Positions 44,641-59,145 of a DNA stretch of 64,000 bases are shown here, piece by piece. The notes below the pieces were generated by a model. That model worked only from the letters and a program-made list of their open reading frames with translations. It had not been told where the DNA came from and did not search any database. Within the stretch, counting starts at the first letter, position 1, and the number at the start of each line of letters is the position of its first letter. A program made the position numbers and the translations under genes. The stretch is from Atherix ibis (taxonomy: Eukaryota; Arthropoda; Insecta; Diptera; Athericidae), in the NCBI GenBank assembly GCA_958298945.1, contig OY282608.1, positions 73,146,806-73,210,805 of the forward strand, given 5' to 3'.

Positions 44641-45479
44641 AAGCCAACAAACGAACAAACCAACAAACAAACAAACCAACAAACGAACAAACCAACAAAC
44701 CAACAAACAAACAAACCAACAAACCAACAAACCAACAAGCCAACAAAACAACAAACCAAAAAAAAAATAAACCGACAAACCAACAAACCAACAAACCAAC
44801 AAACCAACAAACCAACAAACAAACAAACCAACAAACCAACAAGCCAACAAGCCAACAAACAAAACAAAAAAAACCAACAAGCCAACAAGCCAACAAACCA
44901 ACAAGCCAACAAACCAACAAACAAACAAACCAACAAACGAACAAACCAACAAACCAACAAAACAACAAGCCAACAAACGAACAAACCAACAAACCAGAAA
45001 CCAACAAACCAACAAACCAAAAAGCCAACAAACCAACAAACCAACAAGCCAACAAACCAATAGACGAACAAACGAACAAACCAACAAACCAACAAACAAA
45101 CAAACGAACAAACCAACAAACTAACAAACCAACAAACCAAGAAACCAAAAACGAACAAACGAACAAAGCAACAAACCAACAAACCAACAAGCCAACAAAC
45201 CAACAAACCAACAAACAAACAAACGAACAAATTAACAAACCAACAAGCCAACAAGCCAACAAACCAACAAACCAAAAAACGAACAAACGACCAAACCAAC
45301 AAACCAACAAACCAACAAACCAACAAACCAACAAACCAACAGACTAACACACCAACAAACAAACAAACGAACAAACCAACAAACCAACAAACGAACAAAC
45401 CAACAAACCAGAAACCAACAAACCAACAAACCAACAAGCCAACAAACGAAATAAACCAACAAACCAACAAACCAACAAA
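44641..45479. repeat. Array segment between blocks E and F
   Basis: Holds one tag (T at 44768, 464 bp after 44304) and an interrupted A-run near 44871. The variant order resembles about 42350-42860. Only satellite units are seen. Confidence 0.65.
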
Positions 45480-48400
45480 CGAACAAATCAACAAGCCAAC
45501 AAACCAAAAAACCAAGAAACCAACAAACCAACAATCCAAAAAACCAACAAACCAACAAACGAACAAACGAACAAACCAACAAACGAACAAACCAACAAAC
45601 CAACAAACCAACAAACCAACAAGCCAACAAACCAACAAACCAACAAACTAAAAAACGAACAAACCAACAAACCAACAAACCAACAAGCCAACAAACGAAC
45701 AAACCAACAAACAAACAAACCAACAAACCAACAAACCAACAAACCAACATACCAACAAACCAAAAAACCAACAAACGAACAAACCAACAAACCAAGTAAC
45801 CAAAAAACTAACAAACCAACAAACCAACAAGCCAACAATCCAACAAGCCAACAAACCAACAAACCAACAAACCAATAAACCAACAAACCAACAAACCAAC
45901 AAGCCAACAAGCCAACAAACCAACAAACCAACAAACCAACAAACCAACAAACCAACAAACCAAAAAACCAACAAACGAACAAACCAACAAACCAACAAAC
46001 CAACAAACGAACAAATCAACAAACCAACAAACCCACAATCCAACAAACCAATAAAACAACAAGCAAACAAGCCAACAAACCAACATGCCAACAAACGAAC
46101 AAACGAACAAACAAACAAACCAACAAACCAACAAACCAACAAACCAACAAACCAAGAAACAAACAAACGAACAAACGAACAAACCAACAAACCAACAAGC
46201 CAGCAAACCAACAAGCCAACAAGCCAACAATCCAACAAATTAACAAGCCAACAAACCAAAAAACCAACAAACCAGCAAACGAGAAACCAACAAACCAACA
46301 AACCAAAAGGCCAACAAGCTAACAAACCAACAAATCAACAAACCATCAAACGAACAAATCAACAAACAAACAAACGAACAAACCAACAAACCAAGAAACC
46401 AACAAACCAACAAACCAACAAGCCAACAAGCCAACAAACCAACAAACCAATAAACCAACAAACCAACAAACTACAAACCAACAAGCCAACAAGCCAACAA
46501 ACCAACAAGCCAACAAACCAAAAATTCAACAAACCAACAAACCGAGAAACCAACAAACCAACAAACCAACAAGCCAACAAGCCAACAAACCAACAAGCCA
46601 ACAAACGAACAAACCAACAAACCAACAAACCAACAAACCAACAAACGAACAAACCAACAAACAAACAAACGAACAACCAACAAACGAACAAATCAACAAA
46701 CCAACAAACCAACAAACCAACAAACCAACAACCCAACAAACCAACAAACCAACAAACCAACAAACGAACAAACCAACAAACGAGCAAACCAACAAACCAA
46801 TAAACGAACAAACCAACAAACCAAGTAAGCAACAAACCAACAAACCAACAAACCAACAAGCCAACAATTTAACAAGCCAACAAACGAACAAACCAACAAA
46901 CAAACAAACCAACAAACCAACAAACCAACAAACCAACAAACCAACAAACCAACAAACCAACAAACAAACAAACCAACAAACCAACAAACCAACAAGCCAA
47001 CAAAACAACAAACCAAAAAAAAATAAACCAACAAACCAACAAACCAACAAACCAACAAACCAACAAACCAACAAACCAACAAACCAACAAACAAACAGAC
47101 CAACAAACCAACAAGCCAACAAGCCAACAAACCAGCAAGCCAACAAACGAACAAACCAACAAACCAACAAACAAACAAACCAACAAACCAACAAACCAAC
47201 AAACCAACAAACCAACAAACCAACAAACCAACAAACCAACAAACCAACAAACCAACAAACCAACAAACCAACAAACCAACAAACCAACAAACCAACAAAC
47301 CAACAAACCAACAAACCAACAAGCCAACAAGCCAACAAACCAACAAACCAATAAACCAACAAACCAACAAACTACAAACCAACAAGCCAACAAGCCAACA
47401 AACCAACAAACCAACAAGCCAACAAACCAAAAATTCAACAAAGCAACAAACCGAGAAACCAACAAACCAACAAACCAACAAGCCAACAAGCCAACAAGCC
47501 AACAAACCAACAAGCCAACAAACGAACAAACCAACAAACCAACAAACCAACAAACCAACAAACGAACAAACCAACAAACAAACAAACGAACAACCAACAA
47601 ACGAACAAATCAACAAACCAACAAACCAACAAACCAACAAACCAACAACCCAACAAACCAACAAACCAACAAACCAACAAACGAACAAACCAACAAACGA
47701 GCAAACCAACAAACCAATAAACGAACAAACCAACAAACCAAGTAAGCAACAAACCAACAAACCAACAAACCAACAAGCCAACAAGCCAACAAATTAACAA
47801 GCCAACAAACGAACAAACCAACAAACAAACAAACCAACAAACCAACAAACCAACAAACCAACAAACCAACAAACCAACAAACAAACAAACCAACAAACCA
47901 ACAAACCAACAAGCCAACAAAACAACAAACCAAAAAAAAATAAACCAACAAACCAACAAACCAACAAACCAACAAACCAACAAACCAACAAACAAACAGA
48001 CCAACAAACCAACAAGCCAACAAGCCAACAAACCAGCAAGCCAACAAACGAACAAACCAACAAACCAACAAACAAACAAACCAACAAACCAACAAACCAA
48101 CAAACCAACAAACCAACAAACCAACAAACCAACAAACCAACAAACCAACAAACCAACAAACCAACAAACCAACAAACCAACAAACCAACAAACCAACAAA
48201 CCAACAAACCAAAAAACCAACAAACGAACAAACCAACAAACCAACAAACCAACAAACGAACAAATCAACAAACCAACAAACCCACAATCCAACAAACCAA
48301 TAAAACAACAAGCAAACAAGCCAACAAACCAACAAGCCAACAAACGAACAAACGAACAAACAAATAAACCAACAAACCAACAAACCATCAAACCAACAAA

Positions 48401-48830
48401 CCAAGAAACAAACAAACGAACAAACGAACAAACCAACAAACCAACAAGCCAGCAAACCAACAAGCCAACAAGCCAACAATCCAACAAATCAACAAGCCAA
48501 CAAACCAAAAAACCAACAAACCAGCAAACGAGAAACCAACAAACCAACAAACCAAAAGGCCAACAAGCTAACAAACCAACAAGCCAACAAACGAAACAAA
48601 CCAACAAACCAACAAATCAACAAACCATCAAACGAACAAATCAACAAACAAACAAACGAACAAACCAAAAAACCAAGAAACCAACAAACCAACAAACCAA
48701 CAAGCCAACAAGCCAACAAACCAACAAACCAATAAACCAACAAACCAACAAACGACAAACCAACAAGCCAACAAGCCAACAAACCAACAAACCAACAAGC
48801 CAACAAACCAAAAATTCAATAAACCAACAA
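45480..48830. repeat. Higher-order repeat F, copy 1 (about 3.35 kb)
   Basis: Matches about 51780-55160. ATTCAA markers at 46524, 47433 and 48814 correspond to 52839, 53772 and 55145 (offsets 6315, 6339 and 6331, differing by 8 and 24 bp). Tags at 47024 and 47941 correspond to 53347 and 54280. Confidence 0.82.
47178..47320. repeat. Pure canonical run, about 18 units
   Basis: Uninterrupted AACAAACC with no variant unit, bounded on the right by AACAAGCC at about 47318. Similar pure runs occur near 48070-48210, 49382-49520 and 53485-53630, all in the right half. Confidence 0.8.
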
Positions 48831-49789
48831 ACCGAGAAACCAACAAACCAAAAGGCCAACAAGCTAACAAACCAACAAGCCAACAAACGAAACAAACCAA
48901 CAAACCAACAAATCAACAAACCATCAAACGAACAAATCAACAAACCAACAACCCAACAAACCAACAAACCAACAAACCAACAAACGAACAAACCAACAAA
49001 CGAGCAAACCAACAAACCAATAAACGAACAAACCAACAAACCAAGTAAGCAACAAACCAACAAACCAACAAACCAACAAGCCAACAAGCCAACAAATTAA
49101 CAAGCCAACAAACGAACAAACCAACAAACAAACAAACCAACAAACCAACAAACCAACAAACCAACAAACCAACAAACCAACAAACAAACAAACCAACAAA
49201 CCAACAAACCAACAAGCCAACAAAACAACAAACCAAAAAAAAATAAACCAACAAACCAACAAACCAACAAACCAACAAACCAACAAACCAACAAACAAAC
49301 AGACCAACAAACCAACAAGCCAACAAGCCAACAAACCAGCAAGCCAACAAACGAACAAACCAACAAACCAACAAACAAACAAACCAACAAACCAACAAAC
49401 CAACAAACCAACAAACCAACAAACCAACAAACCAACAAACCAACAAACCAACAAACCAACAAACCAACAAACCAACAAACCAACAAACCAACAAACCAAC
49501 AAACCAACAAACCAACAAACCAAAAAACCAACAAACGAACAAACCAACAAACCAACAAACGAACAAATCAACAAACCAACAAACCCACAATCCAACAAAC
49601 CAATAAAACAACAAGCAAACAAGCCAACAAACCAACAAGCCAACAAACGAACAAACGAACAAACAAATAAACCAACAAACCAACAAACCATCAAACCAAC
49701 AAACCAAGAAACAAACAAACGAACAAACGAACAAACCAACAAACCAACAAGCCAGCAAACCAACAAGCCAACAAGCCAACAATCCAACA
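48831..49789. repeat. Array segment between blocks F and G
   Basis: Starts with a duplicated CCAAAAGGCCAAC passage (about 48850, also near 48550), then a tag at 49244 placed 430 bp after the ATTCAA marker at 48814. The usual distance elsewhere is 500 or 508, so about 70 bp is missing here. Only satellite units are seen. Confidence 0.65.
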
Positions 49790-51980
49790 AATCAACTAGC
49801 CAACAAACCAAAAAACCAACAAACCAGCAAACGAGAAACCAACAAACCAACAAACCAAAAGGCCAACAAGCTAACAAACCAACAAGCCAACAAACGAAAC
49901 AAACCAACAAACCAACAAATCAACAAACCATCAAACGAACAAATCAACAAACAAACAAACGAACAAACCAACAAACCAAGAAACCAACAAACCAACAAAC
50001 CAACAAGCCAACAAGCCAACAAACCAACAAACCAATAAACCAACAAACCAACAAACTACAAACCAACAAGCCAACAAGCCAACAAACCAACAAACCAACA
50101 AGCCAACAAACCAAAAATTCAACAAACCAACAAACCGAGAAACCAACAAACCAACAAACCAACAAGCCAACAAGCCAACAAACCAACAAGCCAACAAACG
50201 AACAAACCAACAAACCAACAAACCAACAAACCAACAAACGAACAAACCAACAAACAAACAAACGAACAACCAACAAACGAACAAATCAACAAACCAACAA
50301 ACCAACAAACCAACAAACCAACAACCCAACAAACCAACAAACCAACAAACCAACAAACGAACAAACCAACAAACGAGCAAACCAACAAACCAATAAACGA
50401 ACAAAACAACAAACCAAGTAAGCAACAAACCAACAAACCAACAAACCAACAAGCCAACAAGCCAACAAATTAACAAGCCAACAAACGAACAAACCAACAA
50501 ACAAACAAACCAACAAACCAACAAACCAACAAACCAACAAACCAACAAACCAACAAACAAACAAACCAACAAACCAACAAACCAACAAGCCAACAAAACA
50601 ACAAACCAAAAAAAAATAAACCAACAAACCAACAAACCAACAAACCAACAAACCAACAAACCAATAAACAAACAGACCAACAAAACAACAAGCCAACAAG
50701 CCAACAAACCAGCAAGCCAACAAACGAACAAACCAACAAACCAACAAACCAACAAACCAACAAACCAACAAACCAACAAACCAACAAACCAACAAACCAA
50801 CAAACCAACAAACCAACAAACCAACAAACCAACAAACCAACAAACCAACAAACCAACAAACCAACAAACCAACAAACCAACAAACCAACAAACCAACAAA
50901 CAAACAGAAAAACAAACCAACAAACCAACAAACCAACAAACAAACAAACCAACAAACCACCAAGCCAACAAACCAACAAACAAACAAACCAACAAACCAA
51001 CAAACCAACAAGCCAACAAACCAACAAACCAACAAACAAACAAACCAACAAACCAACAAACCAACAAGCCAATAAAACAACAAACCAAAAAAAAATAAAC
51101 CAACAAACCAACAAACCAACAAACCAACAAACCAACAAACCAACAAACCAACAAACCAACAAACCAACAAACTAACAAACAAACAAATAACAAACCAACG
51201 AACCAACGAATCAACAAGCCAACAAACCAACACGCGAACAAACGAACAAACCAACAAACGAACAAACCAACAAACCAACAAACAAACAAGCCAACAAGCC
51301 AACAAGCCAACAAACAAACAAGCCAACAAACCAACATACCAACAAACCAACAAACCATCAAACGAACAAACCAACAATCCAACAAACCAACAACCCAGCA
51401 AACCATCAAACCAACAAGCCAACAAACCAGCAAGCCAACAAACGAACAAACCAACAAACCAACAAACCAACAAACCAACAAACCAACAAACCAACAAACC
51501 AACAAACCAACAAACCAACAAACCAACAAACCAACAAACCAACAAACCAACAAACCAACAAACAAACAGACAAACAAACCAACAAACCAACAAACCAACA
51601 AACCAACAAACCAACAAACCAACAAACCAACAAACCAACAAACACACAAACCAACAAACCAGCAAACCAACAAGCCAACAAACCAACAAACTAACAAACC
51701 AACAAACCAACAAGCCAACAAGTCAACAAACCAGCAAGCCAACAAACGAACAAACCAATAAACCAACAAACCAACAAACGAACAAATCAACAAGCCAACA
51801 AACCAAAAAACCAAGAAACCAACAAACCAACAATCCAAAAAACCAACAAACCAACAAACGAACAAACGAACAAACCAACAAACGAACAAACCAACAAACC
51901 AACAAACCAACAAACCAACAAGCCAACAAACCAACAAACCAACAAACCAACAAACGAACAAACGAACAAACGAACAAACC
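49790..51980. repeat. Higher-order repeat G, copy 1 (about 2.2 kb)
   Basis: Matches about 54820-57000. ATTCAA at 50117 and 55145 and tag at 50617 and 55645 are offset 5028. CACGCG at 51231 and 56245 and AGTCAAC at 51721 and 56735 are offset 5014. It contains the CCAACACGCGAAC passage, also present at 59391. Confidence 0.82.
50731..50898. repeat. Longest pure canonical run noticed, about 21 units
   Basis: About 168 bp of unvaried AACAAACC, ending at CAAACAGAAAAAC. The homologous passage at about 55753-55910 is interrupted by one CGAACC unit near 55877. Confidence 0.8.
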
Positions 51981-54900
51981 AACAAACCAACAAACCGACA
52001 AACCAACAAGCCAACAAACGAACAAACCAACAAACCAACAAACCAACAAACCAACATACCAACAAACCAAAAAACCAACAAACGAACAAACCAACAAACC
52101 AAGTAACCAAAAAACTAACAAACCAACAAACCAACAAGCCAACAATCCAACAAGCCAACAAACCAACAAACCAACAAACCAATAAACCAACAAACCAACA
52201 AACCAACAAGCCAACAAGCCAACAAACCAACAAACCAACAAACCAACAAACCAACAAACCAACAAACCAAAAAACCAACAAACGAACAAACCAACAAACC
52301 AACAAACCAACAAACGAACAAATCAACAAACCAACAAACCCACAATCCAACAAACCAATAAAACAACAAGCAAACAAGCCAACAAACCAACAAGCCAACA
52401 AACGAACAAACGAACAAACAAACAAACCAACAAACCAACAAACCAACAAACCAACAAACCAACAAACCAAGAAACAAACAAACGAACAAACGAACAAACC
52501 AACAAACCAACAAGCCAGCAAACCAACAAGCCAACAAGCCAACAATCCAACAAATTAACAAGCCAACAAACCAAAAAACCAACAAACCAGCAAACGAGAA
52601 ACCAACAAACCAAAAAACCAAAAGGCCAACAAGCTAACAAACCAACAAATCAACAAACCATCAAACGAACAAATCAACAAACAAACAAACGAACAAACCA
52701 ACAAACCAAGAAACCAACAAACCAACAAACCAACAAGCCAACAAGCCAACAAACCAACAAACCAATAAACCAACAAACCAACAAACTACAAACCAACAAG
52801 CCAACAAGCCAACAAACCAACAAGCCAACAAACCAAAAATTCAACAAACCAACAAACCGAGAAACCAACAAACCAACAAACCAACAAGCCAACAAGCCAA
52901 CAAACCAACAAGCCAACAAACGAACAAACCAACAAACCAACAAACCAACAAACCAACAAACGAACAAACCAACAAACAAACAAACGAACAACCAACAAAC
53001 GAACAAATCAACAAACCAACAAACCAACAAACCAACAAACCAACAACCCAACAAACCAACAAACCAACAAACCAACAAACGAACAAACCAACAAACGAGC
53101 AAACCAACAAACCAATAAACGAACAAACCAACAAACCAAGTAAGCAACAAACCAACAAACCAACAAACCAACAAGCCAACAATTTAACAAGCCAACAAAC
53201 GAACAAACCAACAAACAAACAAACCAACAAACCAACAAACCAACAAACCAACAAACCAACAAACCAACAAACCAACAAACCAACAAACAAACAAACCAAC
53301 AAACCAACAAACCAACAAGCCAACAAAACAACAAACCAAAAAAAAATAAACCAACAAACCAACAAACCAACAAACCAACAAACCAACAAACCAACAAACC
53401 AACAAACAAACAGACCAACAAACCAAGAAGCCAACAAGCCAACAAACCAGCAAGCCAACAAACGAACAAACCAACAAACCAACAAACAAACAAACCAACA
53501 AACCAACAAACCAACAAACCAACAAACCAACAAACCAACAAACCAACAAACCAACAAACCAACAAACCAACAAACCAACAAACCAACAAACCAACAAACC
53601 AACAAACCAACAAACCAACAAACCAACAAACCAAGAAACCAACAAACCAACAAACCAACAAGCCAACAAGCCAACAAACCAACAAACCAATAAACCAACA
53701 AACCAACAAACTACAAACCAACAAGCCAACAAGCCAACAAACCAACAAACCAACAAGCCAACAAACCAAAAATTCAACAAAGCAACAAACCGAGAAACCA
53801 ACAAACCAACAAACCAACAAGCCAACAAGCCAACAAACCAACAAGCCAACAAACGAACAAACCAACAAACCAACAAACCAACAAACCAACAAACGAACAA
53901 ACCAACAAACAAACAAACGAACAACCAACAAACGAACAAATCAACAAACCAACAAACCAACAAACCAACAAACCAACAACCCAACAAACCAACAAACCAA
54001 CAAACCAACAAACGAACAAACCAACAAACGAGCAAACCAACAAACCAATAAACGAACAAACCAACAAACCAAGTAAGCAACAAACCAACAAACCAACAAA
54101 CCAACAAGCCAACAAGCCAACGAATTAACAAGCCAACAAACGAACAAACCAACAAACAAACAAACCAACAAACCAACAAACCAACAAACCAACAAACCAA
54201 CAAACCAACAAACCAACAAACAAACAAACCAACAAACCAACAAACCAACAAGCCAACAAAACAACAAACCAAAAAAAAATAAACCAACAAACCAACAAAC
54301 CAACAAACCAACAAACCAACAAACCAACAAACAAACAGACCAACAAACCAACAAGCCAACAAGCCAACAAACCAGCAAGCCAACAAACGAACAAACCAAC
54401 AAACCAACAAACAAACAAACCAACAAACCAACAAACCAACAAACCAACAAACCAACAAACCAACAAACCAACAAACCAACAAACCAACAAACCAACAAAC
54501 CAACAAACCAACAAACCAACAAACCAACAAACCAACAAACCAAAAAACCAACAAACGAACAAACCAACAAACCAACAAACCAACAAACGAACAAATCAAC
54601 AAACCAACAAACCCACAATCCAACAAACCAATAAAACAACAAGCAAACAAGCCAACAAACCAACAAGCCAACAAACGAACAAACGAACAAACAAATAAAC
54701 CAACAAACCAACAAACCATCAAACCAACAAACCAAGAAACAAACAAACGAACAAACGAACAAACCAACAAACCAACAAGCCAGCAAACCAACAAGCCAAC
54801 AAGCCAACAATCCAACAAATCAACAAGCCAACAAACCAAAAAACCAACAAACCAGCAAACGAGAAACCAACAAACCAACAAACCAAAAGGCCAACAAGCT

Positions 54901-55160
54901 AACAAACCAACAAGCCAACAAACGAAACAAACCAACAAACCAACAAATCAACAAACCATCAAACGAACAAATCAACAAACAAACAAACGAACAAACCAAC
55001 AAACCAAGAAACCAACAAACCAACAAACCAACAAGCCAACAAGCCAACAAACCAACAAACCAATAAACCAACAAACCAACAAACTACAAACCAACAAGCC
55101 AACAAGCCAACAAACCAACAAACCAACAAGCCAACAAACCAAAAATTCAACAAACCAACA
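51780..55160. repeat. Higher-order repeat F, copy 2
   Basis: Second F copy, with markers at 52839, 53772 and 55145. It contains ATTTAACAAGCC near 53183, equivalent to 46867, where most other copies read AATTAACAAGCC. That shared change supports direct descent of these two copies. Confidence 0.82.
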
Positions 55161-57000
55161 AACCGAGAAACCAACAAACCAACAAACCAACAAGCCAACA
55201 AGCCAACAAACCAACAAGCCAACAAACGAACAAACCAACAAACCAACAAACCAACAAACCAACAAACGAACAAACCAACAAACAAACAAACGAACAACCA
55301 ACAAACGAACAAATCAACAAACCAACAAACCAACAAACCAACAAACCAACAACCCAACAAACCAACAAACCAACAAACCAACAAACGAACAAACCAACAA
55401 ACGAGCAAACCAACAAACCAATAAACGAACAAAACAACAAACCAAGTAAGCAACAAACCAACAAACCAACAAACCAACAAGCCAACAAGCCAACAAATTA
55501 ACAAGCCAACAAACGAACAAACCAACAAACAAACAAACCAACAAACCAACAAACCAACAAACCAACAAACCAACAAACCAACAAACAAACAAACCAACAA
55601 ACCAACAAACCAACAAGCCAACAAAACAACAAACCAAAAAAAAATAAACCAACAAACCAACAAACCAACAAACCAACAAACCAACAAACCAATAAACAAA
55701 CAGACCAACAAAACAACAAGCCAACAAGCCAACAAACCAGCAAGCCAACAAACGAACAAACCAACAAACCAACAAACCAACAAACCAACAAACCAACAAA
55801 CCAACAAACCAACAAACCAACAAACCAACAAACCAACAAACCAACAAACCAACAAACCAACAAACCAACAAACCAACGAACCAACAAACCAACAAACCAA
55901 CAAACCAACAAACAAACAGAAAAACAAACCAACAAACCAACAAACCAACAAACAAACAAACCAACAAACCACCAAGCCAACAAACCAACAAACAAACAAA
56001 CCAACAAACCAACAAACCAACAAGCCAACAAACCAACAAACCAACAAACAAACAAACCAACAAACCAACAAACCAACAAGCCAATAAAACAACAAACCAA
56101 AAAAAAAATAAACCAACAAACCAACAAACCAACAAACCAACAAACCAACAAACCAACAAACCAACAAACCTACAAACCAACAAACTAACAAACAAACAAA
56201 CCAACAAACCAACGAACCAACGAATCAACAAGCCAACAAACCAACACGCGAACAAACGAACAAACCAACAAACGAACAAACCAACAAACCAACAAACAAA
56301 CAAGCCAACAAGCCAACAAGCCAACAAACAAACAAGCCAACAAACCAACATACCAACAAACCAACAAACCATCAAACGAACAAACCAACAATCCAACAAA
56401 CCAACAACCCAGCAAACCATCAAACCAACAAGCCAACAAACCAGCAAGCCAACAAACGAACAAACCAACAAACCAACAAACCAACAAACCAACAAACCAA
56501 CAAACCAACAAACCAACAAACCAACAAACCAACAAACCAACAAACCAACAAACCAACAAACCAACAAACCAACAAACAAACAGACAAACAAACCAACAAA
56601 CCAACAAACCAACAAACCAACAAACCAACAAACCAACAAACCAACAAACCAACAAACACACAAACCAACAAACCAGCAAACCAACAAGCCAACAAACCAA
56701 CAAACTAACAAACCAACAAACCAACAAGCCAACAAGTCAACAAACCAGCAAGCCAACAAACGAACAAACCAATAAACCAACAAACCAACAAACGAACAAA
56801 TCAACAAGCCAACAAACCAAAAAACCAAGAAACCAACAAACCAACAATCCAAAAAACCAACAAACCAACAAACGAACAAACGAACAAACCAACAAACGAA
56901 CAAACCAACAAACCAACAAACCAACAAACCAACAAGCCAACAAACCAACAAACCAACAAACCAACAAACGAACAAACGAACAAACGAACAAACCAACAAA
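54820..57000. repeat. Higher-order repeat G, copy 2
   Basis: Second G copy; overlaps the end of F copy 2. One passage differs: AAACAAATAACAAACC near 51181 in copy 1 reads AAACAAACAAACC here. Confidence 0.8.
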
Positions 57001-59055
57001 CCAACAAACCAACAAACCAACAAGCCAACAAACGAACAAACCAACAAACAAACAAACCAACAAACCAACAAACCAACATACCAACAAACCAAAAAACCAA
57101 CAAACGAACGAACCAACAAACCAACAAACCAACAAACAAACAAACCAACAAACCAACAAACCAACAGACTAACACACGAACAAACAAACAAACGAACAAA
57201 CCAACAAACCAACAAACGAACAAACCAACAAACCAGAAACCAACAAACCAACAAATCAACAAGCCAACAAACGAAATAAACCAACAAACCAACAAACCAA
57301 CAAACCAACAAACGAACAAATCAACAAGCCAACAAACCAAAAAACCAAGAAACCAACAAACCAACAATCCAAAAAACCAACAAACCAACAAACGAACAAA
57401 CGAACAAACCAACAAACGAACAAACCAACAAACCAACAAACCAACAAACCAACAAGCCAACAAACCAACAAACCAACAAACTAAAAAACGAACAAACCAA
57501 CAAACCAACAAACCAACAAGCCAACAAACGAACAAACCAACAAACAAACAAACGAACAACCAACAAACGAACAAATCAACAAACCACCAAACCAACAAGC
57601 CAACAAACCAACAAACCAACAAACCAACAAACCAACAAGCCAACAAAACAACAAACCAAAAAAAAATAAACCAACAAACCAACAAACCAATAAACCAACA
57701 AACCAACAAACAAACAAACCAACAAACCAACAAGCCAACAAGCCAACAAACCAACAAACCAACAGGCCAACAAACGAACAAACCAACAAATAAACAAACC
57801 AACAAACCAACAACCCAACAAACCAACAAACGAACAAACCAACAAACCATTAAACGAACAAACCATCAAACCAAGTAAGCAACAAACCAACAAACCAACA
57901 AACCAACAAACCAACAAACCAACAAACCAACAAACCAACAAACCAACAAACCGACAAACCAACAAACCAACAAGCCAACAAGCCAACAAATTAACAAGCC
58001 AACAAACGAACAAACCAACAAACAAACAAACCAACAAACGAACAAACCAACAAACCAACAAACAAACAAACCAACAAACCAACAAACCAACAAGCCAACA
58101 AAACAACAAACCAAAAAAAAAATAAACCAACAAACCAACAAACCAACAAACCAACAAACCAACAAACAAACAAACCAACAAACCAACAAGCCAACAAGCC
58201 AACAAACAAAAAAAAAAAAACCAACAAGCCAACATGCCAACAAACCAACAAGCCAACAAACCAACAAACAAATAAACCAACAAACGAACAAACCAACAAA
58301 CCAACAAAACAACAAGCCAACAAACGAACAAACCAACAAACCAGAAACCAACAAACCAACAAACCAAAAAGCCAACAAACCAACAAACCAACAAGCCAAC
58401 AAACCAATAGACGAACAAACGAACAAACCAACAAACCAACAAACAAACAAACGAACAAACCAACAAACTAACAAACCAACAAACCAAGAAACCAAAAACG
58501 AACAAACGAACAAAGCAACAAACCAACAAACCAACAAGCCAACAAACCAACAAACCAACAAACAAACAAACGAACAAATTAACAAACCAACAAGCCAACA
58601 AGCCAACAAACCAACAAACCAAAAAACGAACAAACGACCAAACCAACAAACCAACAAACCAACAAACAAACAAACCAACAAACCAACAAACCAACAAACC
58701 AACAGACTAACACACCAACAAACAAACAAACGAACAAACCAACAAACCAACAAACGAACAAACCAACAAACCAGAAACCAACAAACCAACAAACCAACAA
58801 GCCAACAAACGAAATAAACCAACAAACCTACAAACCAACAAACCAACAAACCAACAAACGAACAAATCAACAAGCCAACAAACCAAAAAACAAAGAAACC
58901 AACAAACCAACAATCCAAAAAACCAACAAACCAACAAACGAACAAACGAACAAACCAACAAACGAACAAACCAACAAACCAACAAACCAACAAACCAACA
59001 AGCCAACAAACCAACAAACTAAAGAACGAACAAACCAACAAACCAACAAACCAAC
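56000..59055. repeat. Higher-order repeat H, copy 1 (3.1 kb)
   Basis: Repeats at an offset of 3146. Marker pairs: TAAAACAAC at 56085 and 59231, tag at 56109 and 59255, CACGCG at 56245 and 59391, A13 at 58208 and A14 at 61354. The offset becomes 3147 immediately after that A-run, and drops to 3138 for a short stretch near 57.2-57.7 kb (one unit). Confidence 0.9.
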
Positions 59056-59145
59056 AAACCAACAAACGAACAAATCAACAAGCCAACAAACCAAAAAACA
59101 AAGAAACCAACAAACCAACAATCCAAAAAACCAACAAACCAACAA
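59056..59145. repeat. Short repeated passage at the H copy 1/copy 2 joint
   Basis: CAAATCAACAAGCC followed by CAAAAAACAAAG at about 59065-59105 duplicates about 58860-58900. It has no counterpart at the end of H copy 2, so it marks the exchange joint. Confidence 0.65.

Noticed and set aside
51231..51240. CACGCG passages (51231, 56245, 59391) as regulatory boxes
   Set aside because: Their spacing is fully explained by the 5014- and 3146-bp block duplications. They are single variant units, not a repeated operator.
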